Below, one piece after another: positions 1 through 9,485 of a stretch of 64,000 nucleotides of DNA. Within the stretch, counting starts at the first letter, position 1. Every line of letters starts with the position of its first letter. This DNA comes from Massilia alkalitolerans DSM 17462 (GTDB lineage Bacteria > Pseudomonadota > Gammaproteobacteria > Burkholderiales > Burkholderiaceae_D), in the NCBI RefSeq assembly GCF_000427785.1, contig NZ_ATYR01000004.1, positions 62,001-126,000 of the forward strand, in the 5' to 3' direction. Made by a program: the position numbers and the translations under genes. Below the pieces are notes generated by a model. The model was not told the origin of the DNA, searched no databases, and saw only the letters and a program-made list of their open reading frames with translations.

Positions 1-1
1 G

Positions 2-814
2 CCGCCCCCAAGCGCCCCGGCAGCTAGCGCGTCTGCGGCCGCCGCCGCGACCCCGGTTCTCGAAGCCGATGCCGCGCCGCGGCGCCAGACCCGCAAGGTG
101 GAACTCGACCTGGCCAGGATGCGCGCCAGCGGCATGGTGACCGCCGCCGGCGGCCGCACTTCGCTGGTGGAGGATTTCCGCATCATCAAGCGTCCCCTGC
201 TCAAGCGCGCCTTCGGCGAACGCAAGCCGGGCGAGAATCCGGCCAACCTGATCATGGTGACCAGCTCGCTGCCGGGCGAAGGCAAGACTTATTGCGCCAT
301 CAACCTGGCGATGAGCATCGCCATGGAACTCGACCATACCGTGCTGCTGGTGGACGCCGACGTGGCCCGCCCATCGGTGCTGGGCACGCTCGGCCTGCCG
401 GCCCAGCGCGGCCTGATGGACCTGCTGGTGGACGACAAGCTCGACGTCTCCGACGTCCTGCTGCGCACCAACGTCGACACCCTGAGCATCCTGGCCGCCG
501 GCACCAGCACCCCGCGCGCCACCGAGCTGCTCGCCAGCTCGACCATGGCCAACCTGGTGCAGGAGATCGCCAACCGCTATCCGGACCGGGTCGTGATCTT
601 CGACTCGCCGCCGCTGCTGCTCACCAGCGAGGCGCGCGCCCTGGCCAGCCACATGGGCCAGATCGTGGTGGTGGTGGAAGCCCAGAAGACCACCCAGCAC
701 GCGGTCGGCGAAGCGCTGCGCCAGCTCGAGGGCTGCCCGAACGTGAACCTTATCTATAACAAGACCAGGGACATCCCCGGCATCGAAGAAACGTATGATT
801 ATCACTATGGGTGA
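2..814 (+). CDS. XrtA-associated tyrosine autokinase (5' partial)
   Basis: This is a cytoplasmic BY-kinase (CpsD/CapB/EpsG type) that normally pairs with a membrane chain-length determinant to control EPS polymerisation and export. The frame is open from base 2 with no stop, so the start lies outside the window; the first in-frame candidate inside it is a GTG at 98. The Walker A motif PGEGKT is at 272-289, the Walker A' VLLVDAD is near 341-361, and a Walker B-like VVIFDSPP follows. The C-terminus ends in a short tyrosine-rich tail (TYDYHYG, 791-811), the usual autophosphorylation cluster. It leads the XrtA operon and overlaps the next gene. The product fits the PEP-CTERM-associated tyrosine kinase family (TIGR03018, from memory). 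The exporter and chain-length genes are expected just upstream, which is an inference. Confidence 0.92.
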   Translation, partial: PPPSAPAASASAAAAATPVLEADAAPRRQTRKVELDLARMRASGMVTAAGGRTSLVEDFRIIKRPLLKRAFGERKPGENPANLIMVTSSLPGEGKTYCAINLAMSIAMELDHTVLLVDADVARPSVLGTLGLPAQRGLMDLLVDDKLDVSDVLLRTNVDTLSILAAGTSTPRATELLASSTMANLVQEIANRYPDRVVIFDSPPLLLTSEARALASHMGQIVVVVEAQKTTQHAVGEALRQLEGCPNVNLIYNKTRDIPGIEETYDYHYG

Positions 815-2372
815 GCTGCGTGCCGGCGTGGCGCGCATGCCACGCCTGGCGCCGCTCGCAATCGCAGCGATGCTGCTGGCATCCGAGTGCCGCGCAGACT
901 GGCGCGTGGTGCCGGCGCTCACGCTGACCGAGCGCTACACCGACAATTTTTACCAGGAAGGCAAGGACCTGAAACGGTCGCAGTTCATCAGCGAGCTCAC
1001 TCCCTCGTTATCCTTCCTCAAGACAGGCCCGCGCCTTGTCCTCAACGGCACGGCGCAATGGCGTCACTTCGATTACCGTGACGACGATCTGCGCGACGCG
1101 CTCGACCACAGCTTCGAATATGCCGTATCGGGCCGTGGCACGCTGGCCAAGGACTTCCTGTACGTCGACGCCAGCGCCTCGGCCAAGCCGAACAACATCT
1201 CCGTCTTCGGCCCCAGGGTCGAGGACGCGCCCTACCTTTCGGGCAACCAGGCCAAGGTCAAGACCTGGCGCGTCAGCCCTTATCTCGAACATCGCTACGG
1301 AAGAACGGCAACCCTGGCGATGCGCTATGCGCGCGACCGGGTGGAAGGTGGGCGCGGTGCACGCGGCTTCGGCAACAGCAGCAGCGACAGTGTCACTGCG
1401 AGCTTGGCCAGCGGCCCGGCCTTCAATCAGGTAGGCTGGGGCCTGACCCATTTGCGCCAGGACCTGAACGATACCTACAATGGCGAGACCTCGAGCGAGA
1501 GCACGACCGCCAACCTGCGCTACGCGCTAACCAGGCGCTTCGCCCTGACCGCCACGGTGGGCTACGACAACTACCAGTTCGTAGGCCTTGGCAACGACAC
1601 CGCCGGACGCAACTGGTCGGTCGGCTTCAACTGGACGCCGTCACAGCGCACCAACCTGAGCGCGGCGCTCGGCCGCCATTTCTACGGTCAGACCGGCAGC
1701 TTTTCCCTGCTCCATCGCAGTCGCCGCACCTCCTGGAACCTCGCCTACAACGATGGCGTGACCACTGCGCGCGAACAGTTCCTGCTGCCTTCCACGATCG
1801 ACACCACCGAGCTGCTGGACCGGCTGTTTGCCGCTTCCATCACCGACCCGGTCGCACGCCAGCAGGCGGTCGCCGCCTACATCCGCGACACCGGCCTGCC
1901 TCCCAGCATAGCCGAGAACGTCAACTTCCTGAGCAACCGGTATTTCCGCCAGAAGCAACTGCTGGGATCGATGGCTTTCAAGATGGCGCGTACCAGCGGT
2001 GTGCTGTCCCTGTCCAGCAGCGAACGAACTGCCCTGTCGAACGAGCAGAGCGACAGTGTTCTGCTGGGAACCCAAGTGGGTGGACGCAACGACAACGTCC
2101 GCCAGCACGATGCGACCGCCAACCTCAACTACCGCCTCAGCCCGCGCACCAGCGCGCTCGCCGTGGTCGGCTGGGGACGCAGCCGCTCACTGACTAACGA
2201 TATCGTCGACACCCGGCGCGACTTCAGGCTCGGGCTCACACACCGGCTGAGCCGCGAGGTGCGCGCGGCGGTCGACTTGAACCACCGCTTCGGCACCTAT
2301 GGCCGTCTCGGCCGCAGCAATGGGCCGTTCTACGAAAATTCCATTTCCGCCAGCCTGTCCGCCCAGTTTTAA
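795..2372 (+). CDS. XrtA/PEP-CTERM-associated outer-membrane beta-barrel-like protein (TIGR03016 type)
   Basis: A 525-residue protein with an N-terminal Sec-type signal ending near SECRA-DW. It is followed by long runs of alternating polar and aromatic residues typical of an outer-membrane beta-barrel, and it ends in an aromatic residue (SASLSAQF). Its position between the tyrosine kinase and the ATPase matches the conserved hypothetical protein family found in XrtA EPS operons. The role is probably in EPS secretion at the outer membrane, but this is inferred from context and composition. The start at ATG 795 overlaps the kinase gene by 20 bases. ATG 807 and ATG 837 are in-frame alternatives, and 837 would give the most typical signal-peptide length. 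No strong ribosome-binding site decides between them. Confidence 0.82.
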   Translation: MIITMGELRAGVARMPRLAPLAIAAMLLASECRADWRVVPALTLTERYTDNFYQEGKDLKRSQFISELTPSLSFLKTGPRLVLNGTAQWRHFDYRDDDLRDALDHSFEYAVSGRGTLAKDFLYVDASASAKPNNISVFGPRVEDAPYLSGNQAKVKTWRVSPYLEHRYGRTATLAMRYARDRVEGGRGARGFGNSSSDSVTASLASGPAFNQVGWGLTHLRQDLNDTYNGETSSESTTANLRYALTRRFALTATVGYDNYQFVGLGNDTAGRNWSVGFNWTPSQRTNLSAALGRHFYGQTGSFSLLHRSRRTSWNLAYNDGVTTAREQFLLPSTIDTTELLDRLFAASITDPVARQQAVAAYIRDTGLPPSIAENVNFLSNRYFRQKQLLGSMAFKMARTSGVLSLSSSERTALSNEQSDSVLLGTQVGGRNDNVRQHDATANLNYRLSPRTSALAVVGWGRSRSLTNDIVDTRRDFRLGLTHRLSREVRAAVDLNHRFGTYGRLGRSNGPFYENSISASLSAQF

Positions 2373-2385
2373 GGAGCCGCACGCG

Positions 2386-3420
2386 ATGTACGAGACTTAC
2401 TACGGGCTGTCCGCCAAGCCTTTCCAGCTGCGCCCGGACCCCCACTTCTTCTTCGGCAGCAAGGGCCACAAGCGCGCCATGGCCTACCTCGAGTACGGCC
2501 TGTCGCAGGGCGAGGGCTTCATCGTCATCACCGGTGAAGTCGGCGCCGGCAAGACCACCCTGGTGCGCAACCTGCTCAACAAGATCCCGACCGACCAGAT
2601 CGTCGCCGCCCACATCGTCAACACCAGCCTCGATCCGGAAGACACCCTGCGCATGGTGGTGTCGAGCTTCGGCCTGCCGTATGAAGGCGCCAGCAAGGCC
2701 GAGCTGCTCAATCGCCTGGAACAGTTCCTGCGCGGCGTCGACCGCCAGGGCAAGCGCGCCCTGCTGGTGATCGACGAAGCCCAGAACCTGAACGCGCGCA
2801 CGGTCGAGGAACTGCGCATGCTGTCGAACTTCCAGACCGACGACCGCTCGCTGCTGCAGACCTTCCTGCTGGGCCAGCCGGAATTCCGCGCCACCCTGCA
2901 CAGCCCCGGCATGCAGCAACTGCGCCAGCGCGTGATCGCCAGCTACCACCTGGGACCGATGGACGCGCAGGAAACCCGCGCCTACGTCGAGCACCGCCTG
3001 GCCACGGTCGGCTGGCAGGGCGACCCCGCCTTCGACGAGGGCGCGCATGCGGCGATCTTCGGCTACAGCGGCGGCATCCCGCGCAAGACCAACACCCTGA
3101 TGGACCGGGTGCTCCTGATGGGCTACCTGGAAGAGATGCATGCCTTCGGCGAAGCCGACATCAATACCGTGGTGCGCGACATCGCCGAGGAATACCAGCT
3201 GCCCGAGGTCATGGGCACGCCGGACGCCGGCGCCCTGCAGCAAGGCGAGCTGCGCACGGTCGACACCCGCATGGGCGAGCGCCGCGCCGCCAGCGTGGAG
3301 GTGCTCGACGAACGCATGATGCGTCTCGAGAAATCGATCGTCTCGGTACTGTCGATCCTGAAGAAAATCGTCGCCACGCCCCAGGGCGCGGCGGCCCAGC
3401 ACATGGACAACCAGGAATGA
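2386..3420 (+). CDS. XrtA-associated ExeA-like ATPase
   Basis: A 344-residue AAA-type ATPase of the ExeA/general-secretion family that accompanies XrtA EPS operons (TIGR03015 type). Walker A GEVGAGKT is at residues 50-57 and Walker B LLVIDEAQ has Asp130-Glu131. The N-terminal signature YYGLSAKPFQLRPDP is typical of ExeA-like proteins. The C-terminal stretch after about residue 270 looks helical and charged. The start at ATG 2386 is preceded by AAGGAG at 2371-2376, so an in-frame upstream start at 2299, inside the preceding gene, is rejected. The stop overlaps the next start (ATGA at 3417-3420), indicating translational coupling. It probably energises or organises EPS export; the exact role is not established. 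Confidence 0.92.
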   Translation: MYETYYGLSAKPFQLRPDPHFFFGSKGHKRAMAYLEYGLSQGEGFIVITGEVGAGKTTLVRNLLNKIPTDQIVAAHIVNTSLDPEDTLRMVVSSFGLPYEGASKAELLNRLEQFLRGVDRQGKRALLVIDEAQNLNARTVEELRMLSNFQTDDRSLLQTFLLGQPEFRATLHSPGMQQLRQRVIASYHLGPMDAQETRAYVEHRLATVGWQGDPAFDEGAHAAIFGYSGGIPRKTNTLMDRVLLMGYLEEMHAFGEADINTVVRDIAEEYQLPEVMGTPDAGALQQGELRTVDTRMGERRAASVEVLDERMMRLEKSIVSVLSILKKIVATPQGAAAQHMDNQE

Positions 3421-4301
3421 AACCCTACGAACCCGTAGCCCGCCCCGCTCCCGCCCCGGGCGAGCGCATCAAGAATGCGATGACCTGCGACGTCGAGGAC
3501 TATTTCCAGGTCTCGGCCTTCGCTCCCTACATCGACCGCGACTCCTGGCCTTCCCGCGAATGCCGGGTCGAGGCCAACATGGAACGCATCCTGGCCATCT
3601 ACGAACGCCACGGCGTGAAGGCCACCTTCTTCACCCTGGGCTGGATCGCCGAGCGCTATCCAGGCATGGTGCGCAGGATCGTCGCCGCCGGCCACGAGCT
3701 GGCCAGCCACGGCTACGGCCACCTGCGCGCTTCGGACCAGAGCCGGGCCCAGTTCGACAACGACATCCGATCCAGCAAGGCCCTGCTGGAAGACATCGGC
3801 GGCCAGGCCGTGCTGGGCTACCGCGCGCCGAGCTTCTCGATCGGCCACGCCAACCTGTGGGCGCTGGAGGCGCTGCAGGAAGCCGGCTACCGCTACAGCT
3901 CGAGCATCTACCCGATCGCCCACGACCACTACGGCATGCCGGACGCGCCGCGCTTCGCTTTCTACCCGCACGGCCCGGACGGCCTGCTGGAAGTCCCGGT
4001 CACCACGGTCAACATGCTGGGCCGGAACCTGCCGGCCGGCGGCGGCGGCTACTTCCGCCTGCTGCCCTACGCGCTGTCGCGCTGGATGATGCAGAAGGTG
4101 AACCGCGACGACCGCCAGCCGGCCCTGTTCTACTTCCATCCCTGGGAACTCGACCCGGGCCAGCCGCGCCCGCAAGGGCTGGACGCCAAGTCGCGCTTCC
4201 GCCACTACGTGAACATCGAGCGCATGGAAGGCCGCCTCGAGCAGCTGGCGCGCGACTTCGCCTGGGACCGCATGGACCGCATCTTCCTCGACCAACGATA
4301 A
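3417..4301 (+). CDS. XrtA system polysaccharide deacetylase
   Basis: A 294-residue NodB-fold carbohydrate esterase (CE4) with the C-terminal extension seen in XrtA-associated deacetylases (TIGR03006/DUF3473 type). It is predicted to remove N-acetyl groups from the EPS or its precursor. The first motif is T-C-D-V-E-D-Y-F with Asp25 and Asp28. The metal-binding pair is His98 and His102 in SHGYGH. The YRAPSFS motif gives the conserved Arg-Ala-Pro. No signal peptide is visible, so it probably acts in the cytoplasm. It overlaps the ATPase gene by four bases. A gap of about 50 bases separates it from the FemAB gene. Confidence 0.93.
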   Translation: MKPYEPVARPAPAPGERIKNAMTCDVEDYFQVSAFAPYIDRDSWPSRECRVEANMERILAIYERHGVKATFFTLGWIAERYPGMVRRIVAAGHELASHGYGHLRASDQSRAQFDNDIRSSKALLEDIGGQAVLGYRAPSFSIGHANLWALEALQEAGYRYSSSIYPIAHDHYGMPDAPRFAFYPHGPDGLLEVPVTTVNMLGRNLPAGGGGYFRLLPYALSRWMMQKVNRDDRQPALFYFHPWELDPGQPRPQGLDAKSRFRHYVNIERMEGRLEQLARDFAWDRMDRIFLDQR

Positions 4302-4354
4302 CCACCCCTGCAGCACCGACGCAAGTCAACAACACCAACAAGGCATAGCACGGC

Positions 4355-5452
4355 ATGAACTCGATCATTGAAGCGGCACAGGCCAAGCGCGCCGCCCCGG
4401 TGCTCGCCACCGGACCGCAAACCCTCCACCTCCTGCAGCCGCACGAACGCGCGCGCTGGGATGCTTTCGTACGCTCCTGCCCGGATGCGACCTTCTTCCA
4501 CCTGTCGGGCTGGCAGAAGGTCATCGAAGAATCCTTCGGCATCAAGACCTGGTTCTACTACGTCCAGCAGGACGGCCAGATCCAGGGCGTGCTGCCTCTC
4601 GCCGAAATCAAGAGCCGCCTGTTCGGCCACTCGCTCGGCGCGATGCCCTTCTGCGTGTACGGCGGCGTGACGGCCATCGACGACGGTGCGCGCGCGCTGC
4701 TCGACGAAGCCGCCGACAAGCTGGCGCGCGAGCTGGGCGTCGGCCACCTCGAGTACCGCGGCATGACCCGCGCCCACCCGGACGACGCCAGCTGGCACAC
4801 CAAGGAGCTGTACGTCACCTTCCGCAAGGAGATCAGCGCCGACGACGAGGCCAACATGAACGCCATCCCGCGCAAGCAGCGCGCCATGGTGCGCAAGGGG
4901 ATCAAGCTGGGCCTGAAGGGTGTAGTGGAAGACAACGTCGACCGCATGTTCGAGGCCTATGCCAACAGCGTGCTGCGCCTGGGCACCCCGGTGTTCCCGA
5001 AAAAATACTTCGCCCTGCTGCAGCAGACCTTCGGCGACGAGTGCGAGGTGCGCAGCATCTACACGGAAGACGACCGCCTGGTGGCCTCGGTGCTGTCCTT
5101 CTACTGGCGCGACGAGGTCGTGCCCTACTACGGCGGCGGCATGGACCTGGCGCGCGAAGTGGCGGGCAACGACTTCATGTATTGGAACCTGATGCAGGCC
5201 GCCGCCGCGCGCGGTTGCCGCATCTTCGACTACGGCCGCAGCAAGCTGGGCACCGGCGCCTACGACTTCAAGAAGAACTGGGGCTTCACCGCCACGCCGC
5301 TGCCTTACGAATACAAGCTGTATGGCGCGGACAAGCTGCCGGACAATAACCCGCTGAACCCGAAGTACCAGCTGTTCATCAAGATGTGGAAGAAGCTGCC
5401 GCTGCCGGTGGCGAACTTCCTCGGCCCCTATATCGTGCGCAACCTGGGATAA
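4355..5452 (+). CDS. FemAB family XrtA/PEP-CTERM-associated protein
   Basis: A 365-residue protein with the GNAT-like double fold of FemAB/BioF2 acyltransferases (TIGR03019 type). Visible landmarks are the N-terminal FFHLSGWQKVIEESFG segment, the basic NAIPRKQRAMVRKGIK helix, and the C-terminal segment FDYGRSKLGTGAYDFKKNWG, which is the most conserved part of the family. FemAB proteins transfer aminoacyl groups; in XrtA loci the donor and acceptor are unknown. An aminoacyl or acyl decoration of the EPS, or of a protein handled by XrtA, is an inference. ATG 4355 has a weak AAGG-type ribosome-binding site upstream. The glycosyltransferase gene follows three bases after its stop. Confidence 0.9.
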   Translation: MNSIIEAAQAKRAAPVLATGPQTLHLLQPHERARWDAFVRSCPDATFFHLSGWQKVIEESFGIKTWFYYVQQDGQIQGVLPLAEIKSRLFGHSLGAMPFCVYGGVTAIDDGARALLDEAADKLARELGVGHLEYRGMTRAHPDDASWHTKELYVTFRKEISADDEANMNAIPRKQRAMVRKGIKLGLKGVVEDNVDRMFEAYANSVLRLGTPVFPKKYFALLQQTFGDECEVRSIYTEDDRLVASVLSFYWRDEVVPYYGGGMDLAREVAGNDFMYWNLMQAAAARGCRIFDYGRSKLGTGAYDFKKNWGFTATPLPYEYKLYGADKLPDNNPLNPKYQLFIKMWKKLPLPVANFLGPYIVRNLG

Positions 5453-5455
5453 GAC

Positions 5456-6649
5456 GTGGAAGACCTGCTGCTGCTGATCCACCGGATCCCCTACCCGCCC
5501 AACAAGGGCGACAAGATCCGTTCCTACCACCTGCTCAAGCACCTGGCGCGCGACTACAAGGTGCACCTGGCGACGTTTGTCGACGATCCCGACGACTGGC
5601 AGCACGTGCCGACCGTCGAGAAGATGTGCGCGAGCAGCCACTTCGCGGCCCTCAATCCGACCTTGGCGCGCGTGCGCAGCCTGGGCGCGCTGGTCAAGAA
5701 ACGCTCGCTCTCGCTCGACTACTACCGCGACGCCGGCCTGGCGCGCTGGGTCGACCAGACCGTCGCCGCCCACAGGATCCAGCGGGTGCTGGTGTTCTCG
5801 TCGGCGATGGCCCAGTACGCCGACAAGTACCCGAACGCACGCCGCGTGGTCGACTTCTGCGACGTCGACTCCGACAAGTGGCGCCAGTACGCCGACAAGA
5901 AATCCTGGCCGATGAGCTGGCTGTACCGCCACGAGGCGCGCCAGCTGCTGTCCTACGAGCGCCAGGTGGCGCGCGAATACGATGCCTCGCTGTTCGTGTC
6001 GGCGCCGGAAGCGGACCTGTTCCGCCAGCTGGCTCCCGAGAGCGATGCGCGCATCGGCTTCTTCAGCAACGGCGTCGACACCGAGTACTTCGCGCCCGAT
6101 GCCGCCGGCCCTTCTCCCTTCAAGGAGGGCGAGCAGGCCATCGTGTTCACCGGCGCCATGGATTACTGGCCGAACGTGGATGCGGTGCAGTGGTTCGCTA
6201 GCGAGGCGATGCCGCTGCTGCGCGCGCGCTTCCCCGAACTGCGCTTCTACATCGTCGGCGCCCGTCCGGCCCCAGCGGTACAGGAACTGGCGAAGCAGCC
6301 GAACATCGTGGTCACCGGCACCGTGCCGGACGTGCGCCCGTATATCAAGCATGCGCGCGCCGCGGTGGCGCCGCTGCGCATCGCGCGCGGCATCCAGAAC
6401 AAGGTGCTCGAGGCGATGGCGATGGCCACGCCGGTGGTGGTGACGCCGCAGGCGCTGGAAGGCATCGAGGCCGAGCCGGGCCGCGAGCTGGTGCTGGCGC
6501 ACGACGCCGCCGGTTTCGTAGAGGCGGTGGCGCAGCTGCTGGCCCGCAACGGCAACGACATGGGCCTGGCCGCACGCGCCAGGGTTGAACGCAAGTACAG
6601 CTGGCCGAGCAACCTGGCCTGCATCGGGGAGCGACTCGAATGTTCCTGA
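5456..6649 (+). CDS. XrtA system glycosyltransferase, TIGR03087 type
   Basis: A 397-residue GT-B fold glycosyltransferase (GT4-like). The N-terminus HRIPYPPNKGDKIRSYHLLKHL is a signature of the TIGR03087 XrtA-linked family. The C-terminal half carries the nucleotide-sugar domain, with AVAPLRIARGIQNKVLEAMAMATPVV including the usual E-x7-E-like region. It probably adds a sugar to the lipid-linked EPS repeat at the inner face of the membrane; donor and acceptor cannot be read from sequence. The start is GTG 5456, directly after the FemAB stop. Its 3' end overlaps the exosortase start by 10 bases, so translation is probably coupled. Confidence 0.92.
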   Translation: MEDLLLLIHRIPYPPNKGDKIRSYHLLKHLARDYKVHLATFVDDPDDWQHVPTVEKMCASSHFAALNPTLARVRSLGALVKKRSLSLDYYRDAGLARWVDQTVAAHRIQRVLVFSSAMAQYADKYPNARRVVDFCDVDSDKWRQYADKKSWPMSWLYRHEARQLLSYERQVAREYDASLFVSAPEADLFRQLAPESDARIGFFSNGVDTEYFAPDAAGPSPFKEGEQAIVFTGAMDYWPNVDAVQWFASEAMPLLRARFPELRFYIVGARPAPAVQELAKQPNIVVTGTVPDVRPYIKHARAAVAPLRIARGIQNKVLEAMAMATPVVVTPQALEGIEAEPGRELVLAHDAAGFVEAVAQLLARNGNDMGLAARARVERKYSWPSNLACIGERLECS

Positions 6650-8244
6650 AACCTCCGCCTGGCATCGACCAGGCCGCCGCACATGCCGCACCTGGCTCTC
6701 TCCCGCTCCCGGCCGCGCAGGCGCGCGCCAGCATCGTCGCGCTGGCCGTCGCCCTGCTGGCCCCGATCCTGCTCTTCTACGGCACCGCGGCGTCGATGGT
6801 CGGGATCTGGAACAGTTCCGAGACCTTCGCCCACGGCTATGTGATCCTGCCGGTCAGCCTGTGGCTGATCTGGCGCCAGCGTGCCTGGTTCGCGCACATC
6901 CCGGCGCGTCCCTGGTGGCCGGGACTGGCGCTGATGGCCGGCGCCGGCGCGGCCTGGCTGGCCGGGCGCATGGGCGACGTCGGGGTGGTGATGCAGTACG
7001 CCTTCGTGGCGATGATGCCGCTGGCCGCGCTCACGCTGCTGGGCCCGCGCCTCGCGGCGAAATTCACCTTCCCGCTGCTGTTCCTGCTGTTCGCGGTGCC
7101 ATTCGGCGAGGTGTTCGTCGGCCCCCTGATCCAGCATACCGCCGACTTCACGGTGTGGGCGGTGCAGGCCACCGGCATCCCGGTGCTGCGCAACGGCACC
7201 CGTTTCGAGCTGCCCACCGGCAGCTGGTCGGTGGTCGAGGCCTGCAGCGGCATCCGCTACCTGATCTCCTCGATCACGCTCGGCTGCCTGTATGCCTACC
7301 TGACCTACCAGTCGAACCTGCGACGCGCCGTCTTCATCGGCATGGCGATCGTGGTGCCGATCGTCGCCAACTGGCTGCGCGCCTACGGCATCGTGATGAT
7401 CGGCCATACCAGCGGCATGGAACTGGCCACCGGCGTCGACCACCTGGTCTACGGCTGGCTGTTCTTCGGCCTGATCATGTTCCTCATGTTCTGGGTCGGC
7501 AGCTACTGGCGCGAGGACGACAAGCCCGCAGTCCCGGTTGCGCCGCAGCCCGGCCACGCCACGGTCGCGGCACGGAGCATGTCCCCTGGCCCGGCAAAGT
7601 CGCTGGTGCCGGTTGCGGTGGCCGTTGTGGCGGTCGCCGCCGCCTGGCCGGCCTTCGCGGCATTCAACGACCGCGCCAATCATGATCCGCGGCCGGTGGC
7701 GCTGTCCGTTCCGGAGCTGGCCTGGCCGGTGGCGGCGGGATTCCCGGACTGGCAGGTCGACTACATGGAGCCGGACGCGCGCGTGGTCCGCACCTACCTC
7801 TCGCCCGAGGGGCGGCCGGTGCGGCTGCAGGTGCTGTACTACCGCAACCAGAGCAAGCAGAAAGGCCTGATCAGCTCCGTCAACCGGCTGGCCGGCGAAC
7901 AGAGCGCCTTCCATGAGACCGCCTCGCGCGGGCGCACCGAACAGGTGGGCGACCAGGCGCTGGGGCTGCGCGAAGCCGTGCTGCACGGCCCGGGCGGGCC
8001 GCTGCTGGTGTGGCAGGTGCTGTGGGTCGACGGCCGCTACACGGCCAGCAACGTGACTGGCAAGCTGCGCCAGGCCCAGGGCAAGCTGCAGTTCCGCGGC
8101 GACGACGGCGCCATGCTGGCGATCGCGGCGCCCTACGAGGGCACCGACAAGGATGCGGATGGCGCACGCGCCGTGCTGCGCGCCTTCCTCGGCCAGCACT
8201 TCGGCGCCGTCGACCGCAGCCTGGCGCAGGCGCGCGCGCAATAA
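6640..8244 (+). CDS. xrtA: Exosortase A fused to an EpsI-type domain
   Basis: A 534-residue polytopic inner-membrane transpeptidase-like protein, predicted to recognise and cleave PEP-CTERM sorting signals. The catalytic triad is visible: Cys202 in VVEACSGIRYL, Arg247 in NWLRAYG and His268 in GVDHLVYGW. Multiple hydrophobic helices occupy about residues 25-290. The remainder, after a linker near residue 310, is a soluble EpsI-like domain (PELAWPVAAGFPDWQVDYMEPDARV onward in part). This fused XrtA-EpsI arrangement is known in EPS-linked exosortases. The ATG at 6640 overlaps the upstream gene by 10 bases. A candidate PEP-CTERM substrate is encoded at 43225-43893. Confidence 0.95.
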   Translation: MFLKPPPGIDQAAAHAAPGSLPLPAAQARASIVALAVALLAPILLFYGTAASMVGIWNSSETFAHGYVILPVSLWLIWRQRAWFAHIPARPWWPGLALMAGAGAAWLAGRMGDVGVVMQYAFVAMMPLAALTLLGPRLAAKFTFPLLFLLFAVPFGEVFVGPLIQHTADFTVWAVQATGIPVLRNGTRFELPTGSWSVVEACSGIRYLISSITLGCLYAYLTYQSNLRRAVFIGMAIVVPIVANWLRAYGIVMIGHTSGMELATGVDHLVYGWLFFGLIMFLMFWVGSYWREDDKPAVPVAPQPGHATVAARSMSPGPAKSLVPVAVAVVAVAAAWPAFAAFNDRANHDPRPVALSVPELAWPVAAGFPDWQVDYMEPDARVVRTYLSPEGRPVRLQVLYYRNQSKQKGLISSVNRLAGEQSAFHETASRGRTEQVGDQALGLREAVLHGPGGPLLVWQVLWVDGRYTASNVTGKLRQAQGKLQFRGDDGAMLAIAAPYEGTDKDADGARAVLRAFLGQHFGAVDRSLAQARAQ

Positions 8245-8252
8245 GGATAGGC

Positions 8253-9428
8253 ATGCGCAACGAGCTCGCCCACCTGGAGACCCCCGGCATGCAGCGCCCG
8301 CTGGTCGTGCACCTGACCTACTCGCTCGACGTCGGGGGGCTGGAAACCCTGCTGGTGGACTGCATCAACCGCATGCCGCCGGAACGCTACCGGCATGCGG
8401 TGGTGTGCCTGACGCGCTATACGGATTTCGCCAAGCGCATCACCCAGCCCGGCGTCGAACTGTACGCGCTGGGCAAGCCGCCCGGCCTGGGACTCGGCAC
8501 GCACCTGAAGTTCTGGAAGCTGATGCGCCGGCTGCGTCCGGCCATCCTGCACACCTACAACCTGTCCGCGCTCGAGTACAACTTCAGTGGCGCGCTGGCC
8601 GGCATCCCGGTGCGCATCCATGCCGAACACGGGCGCGACGCCAGCGACCCGCACGGCCTGAACCCGAAGCACAACTTCCTGCGCCGCCGCCTGGCGCCCT
8701 TCATCGACTGCTTCATCCCGGTGTCGGAAGACCTGCGCCGCTGGCTCGGCGAGAAGGTAGGAATCCCGGCGGAGCAGACCCTGTTCATCCGCAACGGCGT
8801 CGATACCGAGCGCTTCGCCGCCGCTGCCGCCGGCCAGGCCTCGCCCTGGGGGCCGGACGACATCGTGATCGGCACCGTGGCGCGCATCCAGGACGTCAAG
8901 AACCACCGCAGCTTGGTCGACGCCTTCGCCCGCCTGCGCGAGCTGGAGCCGTCGCTGCGCGAGCGCCTGCGCCTGAGCATCGTCGGCGACGGTCCCTTGA
9001 TGGGCGCCGTGCGCGAACAAGTGGCCAGCCTGGGCCTGCAGGACGTGGTCTGGCTGCCCGGCGCGCGCGCCGACGTGGCCGCGCTGCTGCACGGCTTCTC
9101 GCTGTTCGCCCTGCCCTCGCTGGCCGAGGGCACCCCGGTCTCGATGCTCGAAGCGATGGCCTGCGGCCTGCCGGTGGTGGCATCGAAGGTCGGCGGCATT
9201 CCCGAGGTCGTGACCGACGGCGTCGAGGGCAGCCTGGTGCCGGTCAAGGACACGGAAGCGCTGGCCCGGACCTTGGCAAGCTACGTGCGCGACCCGGCCC
9301 TGCGCAGGCAGCGCGGCGAGGCGGCGCGCGCACGGGTCGAAGCGGCCTTCAGCATGCGCGCCATGCTGGCGGAGTACGGCAAGCTGTACGACCGCCTGTG
9401 CCGGCAGAAGATTCGCCAGCCGGCCTGA
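8253..9428 (+). CDS. XrtA system glycosyltransferase, TIGR03088 type
   Basis: A 391-residue GT4-type GT-B glycosyltransferase. The N-terminal VVHLTYSLDVGGLETLLV is characteristic of the TIGR03088 XrtA-linked family. The donor domain carries FALPSLAEGTPVSMLEAMACGLPVVAS, including the E-x7-E motif. It is cytoplasmic or membrane-peripheral and probably extends the EPS repeat unit. ATG 8253 was chosen because AAGGATAG directly precedes it and because the frame upstream lies inside the exosortase gene; ATG 8289 is a possible shorter start. The spacing to the upstream stop is only eight bases, so it belongs to the same operon. Confidence 0.92.
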   Translation: MRNELAHLETPGMQRPLVVHLTYSLDVGGLETLLVDCINRMPPERYRHAVVCLTRYTDFAKRITQPGVELYALGKPPGLGLGTHLKFWKLMRRLRPAILHTYNLSALEYNFSGALAGIPVRIHAEHGRDASDPHGLNPKHNFLRRRLAPFIDCFIPVSEDLRRWLGEKVGIPAEQTLFIRNGVDTERFAAAAAGQASPWGPDDIVIGTVARIQDVKNHRSLVDAFARLRELEPSLRERLRLSIVGDGPLMGAVREQVASLGLQDVVWLPGARADVAALLHGFSLFALPSLAEGTPVSMLEAMACGLPVVASKVGGIPEVVTDGVEGSLVPVKDTEALARTLASYVRDPALRRQRGEAARARVEAAFSMRAMLAEYGKLYDRLCRQKIRQPA

Positions 9429-9485
9429 TTAAGCTGGACTGAAGCAATTCACAAAAAGATTGAAGATACTTAAGGAACACCTACC

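Noticed and set aside
4205..8241. Long minus-strand frames opposite the FemAB, glycosyltransferase and exosortase genes
   Set aside because: Low-complexity Arg/His/Ala-rich sequence without domains, and opposite to strongly supported genes.
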